Position numbers and translations under genes: made by a program. A stretch of DNA of 64,000 nt from Macrotis lagotis. Lineage: Eukaryota; Chordata; Mammalia; Peramelemorphia; Peramelidae. Below are positions 21,491-33,235 of this stretch, in pieces (within the stretch, counting starts at the first letter, position 1; each line of letters opens with the position of its first letter). Location: assembly GCF_037893015.1 (NCBI RefSeq), contig NC_133664.1, positions 122,249,887 to 122,313,886 on the forward strand. Reading direction: 5' to 3'. A model generated the notes under the pieces. The model did not search any database. It was not told where the DNA came from and saw nothing but the letters and a program-made list of their open reading frames with translations.

Positions 21491-22124
21491 ACGCCTTTAC
21501 TCAATAACCTTCAATGGTTCCAGGGTAGCAAACCTGTCTGGTGCAATGTTCCATGTATGTAGAACACAATGGATTTCCCAACCCAGAAAAAGATTCTTAT
21601 ACTTTTATGAGAAAAGGAGAAGGTAGTATGAGGTTGCAAGACTTGGTCATAAGATGCCAGCTGCCCTTGGCAATCTGAATGAGGAATCACTTCATTGTGG
21701 CTGTTTTGCCCTTCATGCCATGAATCCCAATGGAAGGAGGTAAAGACATTAAGAACTGAGATCCAGCTCAAGTTAGGTTCCTTTCCAAGGTAAATCTCAG
21801 AGTGGGAGGATCAAGAGTGTGCTTCAGCTTAACCTAATCAAGAGTAAATATCTTAAGAATAGGAATGAAAGGAAATTCTGGAAATTCTGACTACTAAAGG
21901 AGTGGCAAGTAACATTATATTTGGTTTGAACAATTTTCTGTCATTATATTAACAATTTTTCTCTCACTACTTTTCCAGCTTTATTACATATTATTCCTCT
22001 TCACATATCATACAGTCTAGTCAAACAGATGGCTTTTATTTTTCCTTCATACATAACACAATATCTTCAACCTTTATGTCTTTGGATTAGTAGTTATCCT
22101 CCAGTTTTGAACATACTTCCCTTC
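21491..22124. other. Unassigned intergenic DNA
   Basis: No gene or repeat named with confidence. Confidence 0.35.
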
Positions 22125-22360
22125 ACTTCTTAGAATTCTCTGCTTCTTTCAGGGTTCAGGTCAAGTATTAACTTTTCTAGGAAGTCTATTCTGATGGCTA
22201 CAGAAGCAAGTGTCTTTCCTTCTTCCATTCCCCACCATATATTTACTTTGTACTCACATTGATTATGCCTTGTGTGATCTACTCCCAGCTCTATCCTAAT
22301 AACCCCTCTTTCATCTCCTGCTCTGACTTTAAATACAATCTAGATTTCTGGGGATGTGGG
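22125..22360 (+). repeat. L2 LINE fragment
   Basis: TCAGGGTTCAGGTCAAGTAT, TCTAGGAAGTCTATTCTGAT and ACCATATATTTACTTTGTAC follow the L2 3' region. Confidence 0.65.
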
Positions 22361-22899
22361 ATGGCTTCATCCCGAATAGGGTTTTCTCAAACTCTCTGAT
22401 TAATTACATGGACCCTATCTCCAGGGTAAAAATCTTCTAAACAGTGCTTAAGTAAATCATATATATTATATTTAGAATCTCCCTCCAAAGATCAACAAGT
22501 TCCCTTCATGAAAATGTACTCACTGGGGTAAAGGATGCCTTTCCCCCAAATGAGGTTGAGTTTGGCCTGCTGGGAATAAATATGTGTTAATCTTCCCAGA
22601 GTTTGTTCTAATTAAGGACAAAAGTTACCAGAGGTTTTGGCCTTAAGAAAGAGCAAAACAGAAACAGCAAAACAGGTTAATAAGCATATTTAATGGTATT
22701 TCTCTAATGTTTTGTCATCTCTAAGTCAAATACCAATTGACTTATTTTTTGGTTGGGCCTCACTTCTTTCTGTTCCCTAATCTGATCAATAGGAGGATTT
22801 ATGAAATTGGGGAAACTTCAATCACTTGTTATAGAAATACAAGTTAAAACTTACTCACTTTTGATACTGGATAATACAGGTATCAAGTTTGAATTCTTC
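22361..22899. other. Unassigned intergenic DNA
   Basis: No gene or repeat named. Confidence 0.35.
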
Positions 22900-23025
22900 T
22901 TCCTCCAAAAACCCCTGCTATAGAAGCTGGGCTCTTTTTCAGTTATGGTTTGTCACATTACTTAGTGCCCACCTTAGTGCACATGGTAGGCCTTAATAAA
23001 TGTTTATTGGTTGACTGACAGGGAG
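22900..23025 (+). repeat. L2 LINE 3' terminus
   Basis: GCACATGGTAGGCCTTAATA then AATGTTTATTGGTTGACTGA is the L2 end. Confidence 0.75.
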
Positions 23026-23719
23026 GGGCAGTTGAGTTGCTATACTTGTGTATTAATGAAAGTTAGCTTGCATCAAAAGTAGCCACTACCAGAGCCTTTT
23101 CCTAATTTTCCCTTTCACTCCTTTCATTGTCTCTTCCCATTTTTTTCCTAAGAGTAGTCCTATCTAGCTTTCCATAGATCTATATATTTTTAATTTAATT
23201 TAACATTTTAGCTTTCCATATAATTATTAGATTCTCTAGCATCTGGTAAACATCAGTTCTTTAGAGAGGAAGGATTTTTTTTCTGCTGCTCTAAGTATAA
23301 GAAGCTTGTCCTGGGATGATGGTTGGAACAGCGGGCAGGAATTGCATAAGAAGCCTCCCTTGAACTTTTGCTGCCTTCCAAATCTTATACGTGACTGTCT
23401 ACTACATGGTAAGGTAGTGAAGAGGGTTGAGGGGTTGTGGGAAGAAGGGAGAGAAATTGTGAATTTTTTTTTTACTTTTGTAAAAGGATACTTTTGCATC
23501 CTTGTATCCTTTAATCAAGAAAAGTTGGCTTTAATTATATTTTATGCTCCCCAGTGCCCTACTGAATTTTCAAACTTGAACCTGAATTGTCGAACTAGCC
23601 TATTCAGGCCTGCCCTATAATAACTCATATGCATGAATTAATAAATACTGAAACATAAAACTTATCACCTTCATCATTACATCCAAGGAAGATAAAGAAG
23701 CATTTCATTTTTACCCATG
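23026..23719. other. Unassigned intergenic DNA
   Basis: No gene or repeat named. Overlapping short frames at 23236-23620 on both strands look like chance. Confidence 0.35.
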
Positions 23720-24310
23720 TTGTTGTTGGTCATCCATTTTCAAAGAGGACCAGTGATATTATGGAGTGATGCTTTGTCTTGCTCTTGAATTGGATTTAAG
23801 TGTGGCCGAGTTGCACAAAGTCAGCAACCTTACTCTCCCTTCCAGAGTCATCAAAGTCCAGTGACAAAACAAAAGACAGGACAACTGGAGACGGGATGCA
23901 GTGAATAATCTTGGTGTCTTTGATTTCTGACCAAGCTCTAAGCACTCCAAAGCACTTGCTTCAGCTGTCTTCATGGCCATTGAACAAATTGTTCTCATCT
24001 GTCCAGTCCACTAGGGAAGTCTTCATATGCTTGGGGTAGACACCCCACTAGCTCACTGATAGCTTTGAGGCTCATCAGTTATCCTCAACCTGGTCTAGCC
24101 CACCTGTGGTAAAACCACAGTTTACCATAGTGTGACCTTTGCAAATACAACAATTTTTTGGACATAGATCATAGTTGAATGCTACATGGATACCAAAGGT
24201 GGATGAACAGTTCTGGAAAGGACTTGGCCCTCCCACCAAAGGTGTTATTCTTTCTGAATACCCCATACACCAGTGCTGTCTGTCCAATTCCCAAGGTCTC
24301 CTGGCTAGCC
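23720..24310 (+). repeat. Unnamed marsupial repeat family X, copy 2, longest
   Basis: GTTGGTCATCCATTTTCAAA, GAGGACCAGTGATATTATGG, TGAATTGGATTTAAGTGTGG and GTTGCACAAAGTCAGCAACC are shared with copies at 12036 and 27760. The part at about 24195, CCAAAGGTGGATGAACAG, recurs at 38440. The shared core is about 300 bp, with a longer 3' part seen here. Confidence 0.7.
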
Positions 24311-24474
24311 AGGCATGACTCTTTAGACTTTGTTAGTGATTATCTTCTCTGAGAAGTGGCATTGTTGCAAGATGCACTTCCCCTTGAGCAGCTATCTTTT
24401 ATTTGGGAACATCCAGTCTCTCAAATGTGTGCGGTTGTCACTGGGGTCAGAGATGCCTATTCCTCAAGATCAAT

Positions 24475-24680
24475 GTTGGATGGGCACAGTGGATAGAGTG
24501 CCAGACTTGGAGTCAGAAAGACTCATTCTCCTGAGTTCAGATCCAACCTCAGACACCAGTTGTGTGACCTTAAGCAAGTCATTAAACCCTGTTTGCCTCA
24601 GTTTCCTTTTTAATAAAATGAGCTGGAAGGAAATGGCAAATAACTCCAGTATCTTTGCCAAGGAAACCCAAATGGAGACA
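24475..24680 (+). mobile_element. SINE with RTE/BovB-like 3' part
   Basis: GGGCACAGTGGATAGAGTGC head, GTGTGACCTTAAGCAAGTCA core, then GAAATGGCAAATAACTCCAG and TATCTTTGCCAAGGAAACCC. It stops before the GGGGTCAC terminal motif. Confidence 0.85.
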
Positions 24681-25194
24681 TGGAGAGTTGAACAGGGGGA
24701 AAAAAATGATCTGACTTGGTCCCAGAGAAAGAAATGCAAAACAGAAGAAGCTGTCAAGGATTTGAGGTCTTGTCTTAGGCTTGTTTAGGCAAGCATTTGT
24801 TCTCACTTTTTTAGGCTTCAGCTGCTACCATTGCTGGGGTCAGAGAAAGCAGGAGGAAGAAAGAGAAATACCTCTCCCTCTAAGTAGAGAGGAGAACTGA
24901 TACAGCCAAAATCTATATACTCAAAGGAGAGAGCAGCAAAGCTGTCCTCAGCTCCCCTTACTACTGAGTGGGCAGTTCTTTCTGGCTCATTTGCCAGCCA
25001 TCTTCAATGCTATCCCAGTCTTTGGAACCAAGGGAGTAATCAGGAGTCGCCTGTTCTCACAGAAAGCAGCCAATGGCAATTTCCACAGAGTCAGAATGTA
25101 TGTCCAGCTCCCTGGAAGCATCTCTGTTATGCATACACACATATGCATATAAACATACCTATAGATCTACATACACACAAATAGCCAACCATCT
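24681..25194. other. Unassigned intergenic DNA
   Basis: No gene or repeat named. A short CATACACACATATGCATATA simple stretch is at about 25130. Confidence 0.35.
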
Positions 25195-25290
25195 CTGATA
25201 AGATTGAAGCTCCCTGAGAGTAAGAAATGTTTCACTTTTGTCTAGTGCCCAATGAATATAGTAGGTACTATTTGATTGAAATTAGTAGAC
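25195..25290 (+). repeat. L2 LINE 3' terminus
   Basis: GATTGAAGCTCCCTGAGAGT, TGCCCAATGAATATAGTAGG. Confidence 0.7.
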
Positions 25291-25489
25291 TTCAATTTAT
25301 TGCCTCATTTATATGAGATCTAGCTTGTACTGGGATTGGGTCAGTAATCTATAAATGCAATTGGGAAATCTATATTTCCCAGCACCAATTCAGAGCTAAA
25401 TAGTGCAAAATAAATAACAGCTGTGCTCTGGGAGGCTTCAGAAGCTTGGTCTAAAACTGATGGGCAAGAAGTAATAAGCAACAGATTTG

Positions 25490-25705
25490 GGCTCAATGTG
25501 ACAAAGAATGTTCTACAATTGAGCTGTCCAGTGATGGAATAGACTGTTTGGGAAGATAAGGAGCTCCCCTGTCATTGGATATATTCAATTAGAGACCAAA
25601 GAAAGATCTTTCAGGGATAATGTGCAAACATCTTGCACCATGAGATGGGAGTCTGGACTGAATGTCATGTCAAGTCTTTTCCAGTTCTGAGATACTGTGA
25701 TCATC
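25490..25705 (+). repeat. L3/CR1 LINE 3' end
   Basis: GAGCTGTCCAGTGATGGAAT, GGAGCTCCCCTGTCATTGGA and CTTTTCCAGTTCTGAGATAC then TGTGAT is the L3 end. Confidence 0.8.
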
Positions 25706-26234
25706 TATCTCCCTATCACAGCGCAGGCTGAATAAGGCTCAAGGGTACCATGCTGCTGGGCATTTTCCAAGGGAGGACCATTTCCCTCCAATTGCAAAAA
25801 GTGCTGGCTCAGGTCTCTAGGCCTTCTGGGGGAGGCATCCTCTTCACAGTTGGGCCTTGACAATTTGTTACTGGTTTGGCAGGATAGAAGGGTTCTAGGC
25901 AAGGATGATAGGACAGGAGATTCTTGATTTAAACCCATTAAGTTGAGGCTAAGGAGATAGGGGACCATTAAGCTGGGGGGCAGGGGGCTGTGCTCTCTTC
26001 TGCTTGAATTCTCTGTCAGCCTGTATAACTTTGGATGCTATAGCAGTTGGATCAAATTGTTGTCACCATCCTTCTGTGGATCTGTCTTTCTGCCTAATAG
26101 CTGAATAAGGCACCCTTAACTACTCAGAATGTGAATGTGAGAGGTCCTGGAGGTAAGTGTGTCTGATGGAAGGGTTTTATCTTTATTGAGCATTTGAGAA
26201 CAAGGAAGTAGTTACTGGGGAGCAGGCAATAATA
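25706..26234. other. Unassigned intergenic DNA
   Basis: No gene or repeat named. Confidence 0.35.
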
Positions 26235-26375
26235 TTAAACTTTTTTTTGAGGAAATTGAGGTTAAATGACTTTCCCAGGGCCACACAGCTAGTAAGTATC
26301 TGAGGTTAGATTTGAACTCAAGTCCTCCTGACTCCAGGATCAGTGCTCTAACCATGCACTACCTAGATGACCCAT
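26235..26375 (-). repeat. MIR-type SINE, reverse orientation
   Basis: GGCCACACAGCTAGTAAGTA, TTTGAACTCAAGTCCTCCTG, ACTCCAGGATCAGTGCTCTA. Confidence 0.88.
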
Positions 26376-26379
26376 GATA

Positions 26380-27440
26380 GCAACATCCCATTTGAATGAG
26401 AACCTGTAGCAGGGAGAAATAGGGGCTGCCTCTTCTGGGTGTCCCTGTCTCATTCATTCCCAAACAATCCATCCCTTGATGATTATATCCCAGAAAGAGG
26501 ATTATCTTCTCCATCCCTCTTCCAGTCATGCATGGGCAGGTCTTCTAGTGACAGGTCCCCCACTACTCTATAGCCTGCTAGTGATTCCCTGTGATAGAAT
26601 AGACTCAGTAAGAGCCAGCAGCCTTGCTATGGGCTGGTTAATTTGCACTGTGAAGGAGCCAGTGACCTCAGGGCCCTCTGCATCTGTTTTTCCCATCTGT
26701 GGGTGTAACCACCCATCCAACCACCCTGGTCCTCAGGCTTTTTTCATGGAATTGGCCTCTCACTCCCTGTCCGTTTGACACTACAGGTTATTGGCTTTGC
26801 CAACCAGAAGAGCAGTCTCTCCAAAGCAGGAACAGGCAGCATTTTATGCTTGAAAGTCATGTGTTCCCCCCTTCCCTGTGTATCTAAGACTGCAAGTGTG
26901 GGCAGCTGGAAGAGGCTGTCTTTGAGTCTGGGAGCGGCATATCCGGCCCCACTCTGGTGTCTTTTCCACGGTTCACTGAATGCGTTCTCCCGCTGCTGTT
27001 TGGCCAGAAGCCCAGTGCCCAGGTCTGTGCACATGTCGATGACCTGGCAGGCAGGCTTTGGCACCATGCTGCTTGTCCAGGTGGGATTGAAACCTATGAC
27101 CTGGGCTGTAGCTATCAATGCTGAGCCTCTCTGCTACCTTTCTCCTTCCCCAAGGACCAGGGAAGACAGCTTGGAGTTCTACAAAGAGGCCAATCAGAAG
27201 GTCCAGCCAAGTTCTTGTCAAGGACTCCCTTGCCACCCAGAACCCTGCATGTCCTTGCTACTCTCAGAGGCTCTATCACAAGGCAGGAGAGAAATTCGAG
27301 GTGTGCCAACAAGGGCATCATTATTCCTGCCCAACTTTTCTCTTTGAACTGCAGAGAGCACTGGCTCTGTCCATTGCCCACAGGTGGATTATTGGTATTG
27401 TGCCCTATCTGAGGCAAATCTTTCTAAGTTTTGTTTAGAA
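26380..27440. other. GC-richer, stop-poor intergenic stretch
   Basis: This kilobase is nearly free of interspersed repeats and has long open frames on both strands: 190 codons at 26775-27347 plus, 124 at 26744-27118 minus. No translated frame shows a motif or family I know. Because several frames are open at once, high GC and low TA content explain it better than coding. An unannotated exon or conserved element is not excluded. Confidence 0.4.
27071..27145 (-). pseudogene. Degenerate tRNA-like sequence (SINE head or tRNA fossil)
   Basis: On the minus strand TAGCAGAGAGG fits the pol III A box (TRGYNNARNNG) fully. GTTTCAATCCC fits the B box with one mismatch, 43 bases downstream of the A box start, close to the tRNA spacing of about 44. 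Stems do not pair well, so it is not a working tRNA. Confidence 0.4.
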
Positions 27441-27755
27441 AAAATCCCCCAAAACTAATCTGTTCAACTGTTACTTACCTAATTGACATCTCTCTATTTG
27501 ATATGCACAGCAGGGAGTTTCATTTGGGTTCCTGGAAAACTTCTAGAAGGCAACCCCTCATGAGGAAAACTCTAGTATCCAAGGCAGGAACCTAGGATTC
27601 CAACTTTGGGATTCCAACCAAATCATATAACAGCTACACTGTAAGTTGTGAAGGTGCTATTTTGTATTGATGAAGAAGCTTCGTTACATTGATTAAAAGC
27701 ACAGGTCTAATCCTCCTTAAAGGCCATAAATTATACACATTACATTGGAAGGGAC
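27441..27755. other. Unassigned intergenic DNA
   Basis: A local repeat of GGATTCCAAC (about 27595 and 27609). No gene. Confidence 0.35.
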
Positions 27756-27759
27756 ATTA

Positions 27760-28075
27760 GTGATCATCTATTTTTTGTCCTTCATTTTGGAGAGGTCCAA
27801 TGACATCATGGGTGATGTCTTGATTCATGCGTGAATTGGATTTAAGTGAGGCAGAGTTGCACAAAGTCATCTGCCTCACTCTCTCTTCCTGAGTCATTGA
27901 AGTCCAGTGGCATGACAGAAGTCAGAACCATTGGACATGGCCTGGGAAGCAATGAGAGACATTGGCATCTTTGATGTCTGACCAAGCTCTAACAGTGTCT
28001 GCTTCAAGCCACCTTCATGGCCCTTGGAACAAATTGTTCTCTTCTGCTTATTCTATTTGGGGAAGTGACCATCTA
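27760..28075 (+). repeat. Unnamed marsupial repeat family X, copy 3
   Basis: TTGTCCTTCATTTTGGAGAG, GAATTGGATTTAAGTGAGGC, GAGTTGCACAAAGTCATCTG and GTCTGACCAAGCTCTAACAG align with copy 2. Confidence 0.75.
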
Positions 28076-28094
28076 GTCTAATAGCTGTTACCTG

Positions 28095-28255
28095 TTTTTT
28101 GTCATAGTCCCTTGGGTAGTGTGGAGAAGACTCTGGACCCCTCCACAGAATACTATTTTTAAAAGTGTATAATTAAATACCTAAGAATACAAAAGAAATC
28201 AATTATATTTTTAATAATCCTAGCTCATGGACCCTAGATTAAGACCCCTTGACCA
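28095..28255 (-). repeat. hAT-type MITE-like repeat, copy 2
   Basis: GACCCCTCCACAGAATACTA and GAAATCAATTATATTTTTAA are the reverse complement of the copy at 29370. Confidence 0.6.
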
Positions 28256-28345
28256 GTTCAATTGTTTTATTTTATGAATGAGGAAGCTGAATCATACAGG
28301 GAAAGGGAAATGACCTGTCTAATGTCACACTATGAGTGAGATGGT
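28256..28345 (-). repeat. MIR fragment, reverse
   Basis: TTTATGAATGAGGAAGCTGA then GAAATGACCTGTCTAATGTC. Confidence 0.5.
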
Positions 28346-28394
28346 TTGTTTCTCATAGGGAGTACACTAATACAGTTTACTAATATAGATCTCC

Positions 28395-28515
28395 ATTTTT
28401 AGGCTAAATGACCACTTGCTGGGGAGGTTTTAAGGGGGGGAATCCTGATCAGGTGTGGGTTGAACTGGATGACCTCAGAAGTGCCTTCTAACTCTTCAAG
28501 TCTGTAATTCTGCAT
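28395..28515 (+). repeat. L3/CR1 3' terminus
   Basis: GAACTGGATGACCTCAGAAG then TGCCTTCTAACTCTTCAAGT. Confidence 0.75.
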
Positions 28516-29369
28516 CTTTGAGACAACTTCAGATGGTATAAGCCATCTATGACTTAGGGGTGTGTCTCACACCTCATTTTATTCTCTGTATTTTAATGGG
28601 ATTAAGATATTAGTTGAATTAAAATTCAAGCCTTGACCACCCTGTGCTAAGTAAAGGATCCCATTACTCAGATTAGTGTTTGCATTGGTCAGAGACCATG
28701 TTATTTCCAGGATTGAACAGGTTCAGTGATGCAGTGTGGGAAAACTAGACAGCTTCCCAATTCCTCTGGAGTTGAGTCTTCACAGAATGATCTCATTTTT
28801 TTGTGTAGATTGAGTTCCCAGAGTATCAGCCATACCTATAATCAGATCTGAATACAGTATACAATACATTTCACTGGCAAACGTAAATGATTTTTTGGAT
28901 TATCCATATTTCTGCCCTCATTTTTTCTTCCCCTTAGTTCAGGAAAAAGAGAACTAAATAAACCAATTGACATTTTCTTCCAGACACTGCCTATTGTTAT
29001 TATGCTTAGGTTCATTGTGTTCCTACTCTACTTAAGCAGGTGTTCCAGGGTGTTTAAAGGCTATGTCAGTGGACTGCAAGCTGATGAGACCTGGAGTAGA
29101 AACCTTATCACAGGAGGGCTAAACAAGATGAATTTGGAGAAATCATTGCCAGAAGGATGGCCATGGCCACTCACACATAAGCAACTGTTGTATGTGCAAA
29201 GTTTGCTTTCTGGATTAGAAGGGGAAGGAGAGTGCCCAGACCTATAAAATCAGGAGCTTTTGAAGTATATCTAGATCTATGGAAATTAGAGAGGTTAAAA
29301 GAACTTGAGGATGAGGCTTGCCCAAAGAAGTAAGGGAGCAGGTCCTAGAGGTCCTACTTTTGGGTGAGG
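28516..29369. other. Unassigned intergenic DNA
   Basis: No gene or repeat named over about 850 bp. Confidence 0.35.
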
Positions 29370-29605
29370 CAGGACTTAATCTGGAGTCCATGAACTCAAC
29401 TGGAGGGTGACTATGAATTTAGATGGAGAAAAAAATTAAATCTTTATTTTAATTAACCTTTAGCTGAAATTGAACATTTCTTTTAATTATGAATTTTTAA
29501 AAAAAACACATTATTTGGAGAAAGGGTCCATAGGTTTCACCAGATTGCTGAAAGGGGCCACAATTTAAAAAAAAAAAAAGGTTAAGAACCCCTAGTGTAG
29601 GGGAT
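29370..29605 (+). repeat. hAT-type MITE-like repeat, copy 3
   Basis: AGGGTCCATAGGTTTCACCA, GATTGCTGAAAGGGGCCACA and an A-run, then GGTTAAGAACCCCTAG. The last motif is the hAT-like inverted terminus. Confidence 0.7.
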
Positions 29606-29639
29606 AGGACAGGGAGAAAGTTGGAACTGAAGTCCCTCT

Positions 29640-30190
29640 TCTCCACCCTAGAACCAATATCTCCCTATTTTCCCTAAGTGCATAAGGAAACTTCTATTTG
29701 GCATAAAAGCTCTTTACAACTTGATCCCTTCCTATCTTTTCCCTTCTCACACATTGCTTCCCTCCATGTGGATTCTAGTTCCACCACACTGGCTTACTTG
29801 CTGTGCTTCACACACAGCACACTCTGTTCTTGGTGTTTTTGTGGGGGGTTTTGCCCCTCATGTTTGGGATCCTCTCCTGCCTTTCTGCACCTCTTAGAAT
29901 CCTTCGGTTCTTCCAAGGACTCATTTCACCTTCTGTAGCAACCTTTTCCTGGTCCCCTTAGCTGCTAGTATTCTCCCCTCTAAGGTCACCTTCTAACTAT
30001 TCTGTATGTATATCCTTCACATATATCATTTTATGTACACGTGGTCTCCTTCCCACCTCCTCTCTCCCTTAAGAATATAATGAATTCAGAGGCTGTTTGT
30101 TTTTTCTTTTATATCCTCAGCATTTAATAGTGCCCTGCCCATAGGAATCACTTAATAAATGCCTTTTAATTGATGGATTAATTGATTACC
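29640..30190 (+). repeat. L2 LINE 3' end, long copy
   Basis: AAGCTCTTTACAACTTGATC, AGTTCCACCACACTGGCTTA, CTGCCTTTCTGCACCTCTTA and ACTTAATAAATGCCTTTTAA follow the L2 3' region in order. Confidence 0.85.
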
Positions 30191-30734
30191 CTCTGTAGAA
30201 TTGAGGCCACTTGTTCCCTGAATTGCAACAATTGCCCAGAGGCTCGGCATAACTATTGAGCTGTGATGATGGGTTGTCATGATTGTGAGAGGCTGAAATC
30301 ATTCAAACAATGGGGTTAGGGAGCTCTATACTTTCTGGAACTCAGTGCTGACAGCTCTCAGCCAGGATCTCATGAAAGTCAAGCCTTAGACAGGCCCTTA
30401 CAACCAAGTAGGGACAGATCCTTAGTGGGATAGAGACTCCTGATATTCTTGCCCAGCTGGAATAGGGTGGGGCTACAGCTACTTCCACACTGAAACACTT
30501 GGTTAGTTTTTGATAACTAAAAAAATCAAATGAAACCCTGACATCCAGGAACTGGGAGATCCTCCATGGAACCAGGAGAATCCTTTATAGTCACTTAGGA
30601 CATTCCTTTACAATGTAAATGCATGAAGGGGTGTGTGCAATTTTAGAGGCATAGGGTCTGGAACAAGGGAGAGAATGGTCCTGTTCTATTCTTCAATATT
30701 TGGATTATTATATTTCATTAGTCATTCCAAGACT
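30191..30734. other. Unassigned intergenic DNA
   Basis: No gene or repeat named. Confidence 0.35.
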
Positions 30735-31085
30735 AAATCCAAAGAAGGGTGGGTGACCAAGATGGTGAAGAAAGTAGAGTCTTTGCTGTATTGGTAAGAA
30801 TCATTTGAAGGAACTGGGGATAGTTAGCTTGGATAAGAATTCTTAGGAGGAAGATAGGAGCTATCTTACAGTAACTGAAAGTAACTGAAAGACTGTCATT
30901 TGGAAGAGAGATTGAATCCATCCTGTTTGGACCCAGACGGAACAACCAGTAGCAAAAAGTAGAAATTGTAGATAAATGAATGTTGACTTTTGATGGAAGC
31001 ATAAAGTTCCCAAGAATAAGAATTATCTGAAAGTGGAATGGGCTTACTAAGAGGTCTTCAAATGGAGAATGGATGATTGAGTGTC
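30735..31085 (+). repeat. L3/CR1 LINE fragment
   Basis: GGGTGACCAAGATGGTGAAG, TTGAAGGAACTGGGGATAGT and AAAGTGGAATGGGCTTACTA. A small internal tandem of TAACTGAAAG (x2) lies at about 30872. Confidence 0.8.
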
Positions 31086-31204
31086 AGAGATGGCATAGGG
31101 AAAATTCCTGTCCAGATTTATACAATTTTGCATTTGGGCTAAAAAACAAAATCTTTATCACAAGTGGAAAAATGGAGAAATCTGACTAGAGAGAGGTTTT
31201 ACAA

Positions 31205-31795
31205 GTGCTTATAAAAAAATTCACATGGTTTTAGACTGTATCAAGTGGGATGGTGTCCAGAGCAGTGGAGGTGATAATTCTGCTATTGTATTCAGCCACA
31301 GTCAAGAATATATCCAGTATGTTATATCTGACCTTTAGGAGGGGTATTGACAACTGAAGAGTTTACAGAGGAAGGCAACCAAGATGGTGCAGGACTTTCC
31401 TATTATGCTATTAAAAGCATTGATTGAAGCAACTGAGGATGCTTGCTTGCTTGCTTGGGAAAAAAAGATCCAAGAGCTTCATGGTAACTATTTTTAAAGA
31501 ATTTCAAGGGCCACAGGAGGAAGAGTAAAGAATTATTCTTCTTGATCTCAGAGGGCAGAGCCAGGAGTGATGGGTAGAAGGTCCAAAGGGACAGATTTCA
31601 GATTGGCATAAGGACAAACTTCCTTACAATTGGAGCTGTTCAATAGTGGATTGGAAACAGTGAATCCTCTCTGATTGAAGGTCTTCAAGCAAAGTCTGGA
31701 TGAGACCACTTGGGTGCATCATCTAGGGGTTTTGTGTTCAGGAATAATTTGGTCTCCTCCTCCACCTCTGAGATCCTGTGACTTAATGACATCTG
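31205..31795 (+). repeat. L3/CR1 LINE fragment
   Basis: AGGCAACCAAGATGGTGCAG, TCAGAGGGCAGAGCCAGGAG, CAATTGGAGCTGTTCAATAG and CTCCACCTCTGAGATCCTGT. A short GCTTGCTTGCTTG run is at about 31442. Confidence 0.82.
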
Positions 31796-32469
31796 AAATC
31801 TCTTCAAATTCCGATTCCATAAGAAGGAAGTAAGTGGTTGTGTAGAATGTATTTCTACACTGTTTCTTTCTTAGGCTCTGAAGGCAAAAGAGTCGTCTGA
31901 AATATATACATGGTTTAGAACTGAGATCAAAGTCACAGCTTTGGTCTCTGGGTAGTCTTGTTAGCCTTACCCCATTCTATGATCATACATTTCACCTTTA
32001 ACTCTCAGCTAGTCATCAAGTGACTTCCCTTAGTAATAAGGAGTACTTGAGTTGGAGGTTGACTTATTTATAGGATCATAGAGTTAGAGGTGGAAGGGAC
32101 CTTATAAGCCATCAAAACTGACAGGGCTATGACAGGGCTATAATTCTTCTCCCTGCCTCATTTCCTTTAACTGGGATTCATTTTCCCTAAAAAGCAATCA
32201 AGTTGTCCCTGGAACTTGACTGACTCCAACTTCCTGGATACCTAAAAGCATTAAAAAGTACATCTCATGTGGAGCTAGGGTCACTCTAATTAAAGTGATT
32301 TCTGAAGGCCACAATCATCTTATCCTAGTTTGTTGAACAGATGAATTTCCTTAAGGAGATGAGGAAGAATATATCATATGAACTCATTTACTCCATGTTA
32401 TATCTAGTTTTGAATATTTACCTATACTCAATCTTGTTCTTGCCTTTCCTAGATATTTATGAACATCTA
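31796..32469. other. Intergenic DNA, possible decayed MIR/L3
   Basis: GATCATAGAGTTAGAGGTGG then AAGGGACCTTATAAGCCATC (about 32070) looks like a reverse MIR or L3-like remnant. No gene. Confidence 0.35.
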
Positions 32470-32740
32470 TTCCTTCCCATGACCAGTACTACATAGAATT
32501 CCACATCTCCTTCACGAAAATAATGCCCTTTCTTCAAAATCTACCTCAAGTGCCAACCTCTTCTTTGAAACTTCCCTGATCACTTCTTGCTTTCAAATAG
32601 CAATAATCTGTGAATCGCTCATGATAGATTTTTCCCTATGTACTTATCACATTCTAACTTATATTATGGTTGTTTATATGTATTATCTTTTAGCACATTA
32701 TTTTGTATTTCTGATGTCTAGTAGAATGCCTTTGATGCTA
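32470..32740 (+). repeat. L2 LINE fragment
   Basis: CTACCTCAAGTGCCAACCTC, GAAACTTCCCTGATCACTTC, CTATGTACTTATCACATTCT. Confidence 0.75.
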
Positions 32741-32784
32741 AATATTGTTGTAGTAAGTTATTCATAGTTTCATTCATCCCCGAT

Positions 32785-32950
32785 TTAATAATAGAATCAT
32801 AGTTATAGAGCTAGAAGGGATTTCACCCTTTTTACAAATGACAAAACTGATGCTCAAAGGGGTCAGGTAACTTGCATGGGGTTACGTAATTGATGTGAGT
32901 CTGAGACAGGATCTGAATTCAAACTCCAAGGGCAGCACTTTAGGTAATTT
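32785..32950 (-). repeat. MIR-type SINE, reverse
   Basis: AATCATAGTTATAGAGCTAG, ACAAATGACAAAACTGATGC, GGTCAGGTAACTTGCATGGG. Confidence 0.6.
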
Positions 32951-33089
32951 TAAAGCTTATTGAATTATACCATTTATGCCTTACAGATAGAAACTGGAAC
33001 CATTTCTGCAATTTTATTAGCGTTGGGGACTAGTGAAAGAAGAAATTCCATCTACTAATTCAGGTCAGTACCTCTGTAAATTTTAGCCT

Positions 33090-33235
33090 TAGAGGGGGTA
33101 TTTTTAAGTTTTGTTGTGTCAAGGACTCTTCTGACCTCTTCAAACCTCTTCTCAGAAAGATTTTAAATACATAAAATACATTCCTTTGTAAAGGAAAACA
33201 AATTATATTGAAATAATTATCAAAATAATTTTTTA
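33090..33235 (-). repeat. hAT-type MITE-like repeat, copy 4
   Basis: GTGTCAAGGACTCTTCTGAC, then TTCTCAGAAAGATTTTAAAT and AAAACAAATTATATTGAAAT. Confidence 0.65.

Noticed and set aside
26775-27347. 190-codon open frame on the plus strand as a gene
   Set aside because: No family, motif or splice context, and the opposite strand is open too; kept only as a finding.
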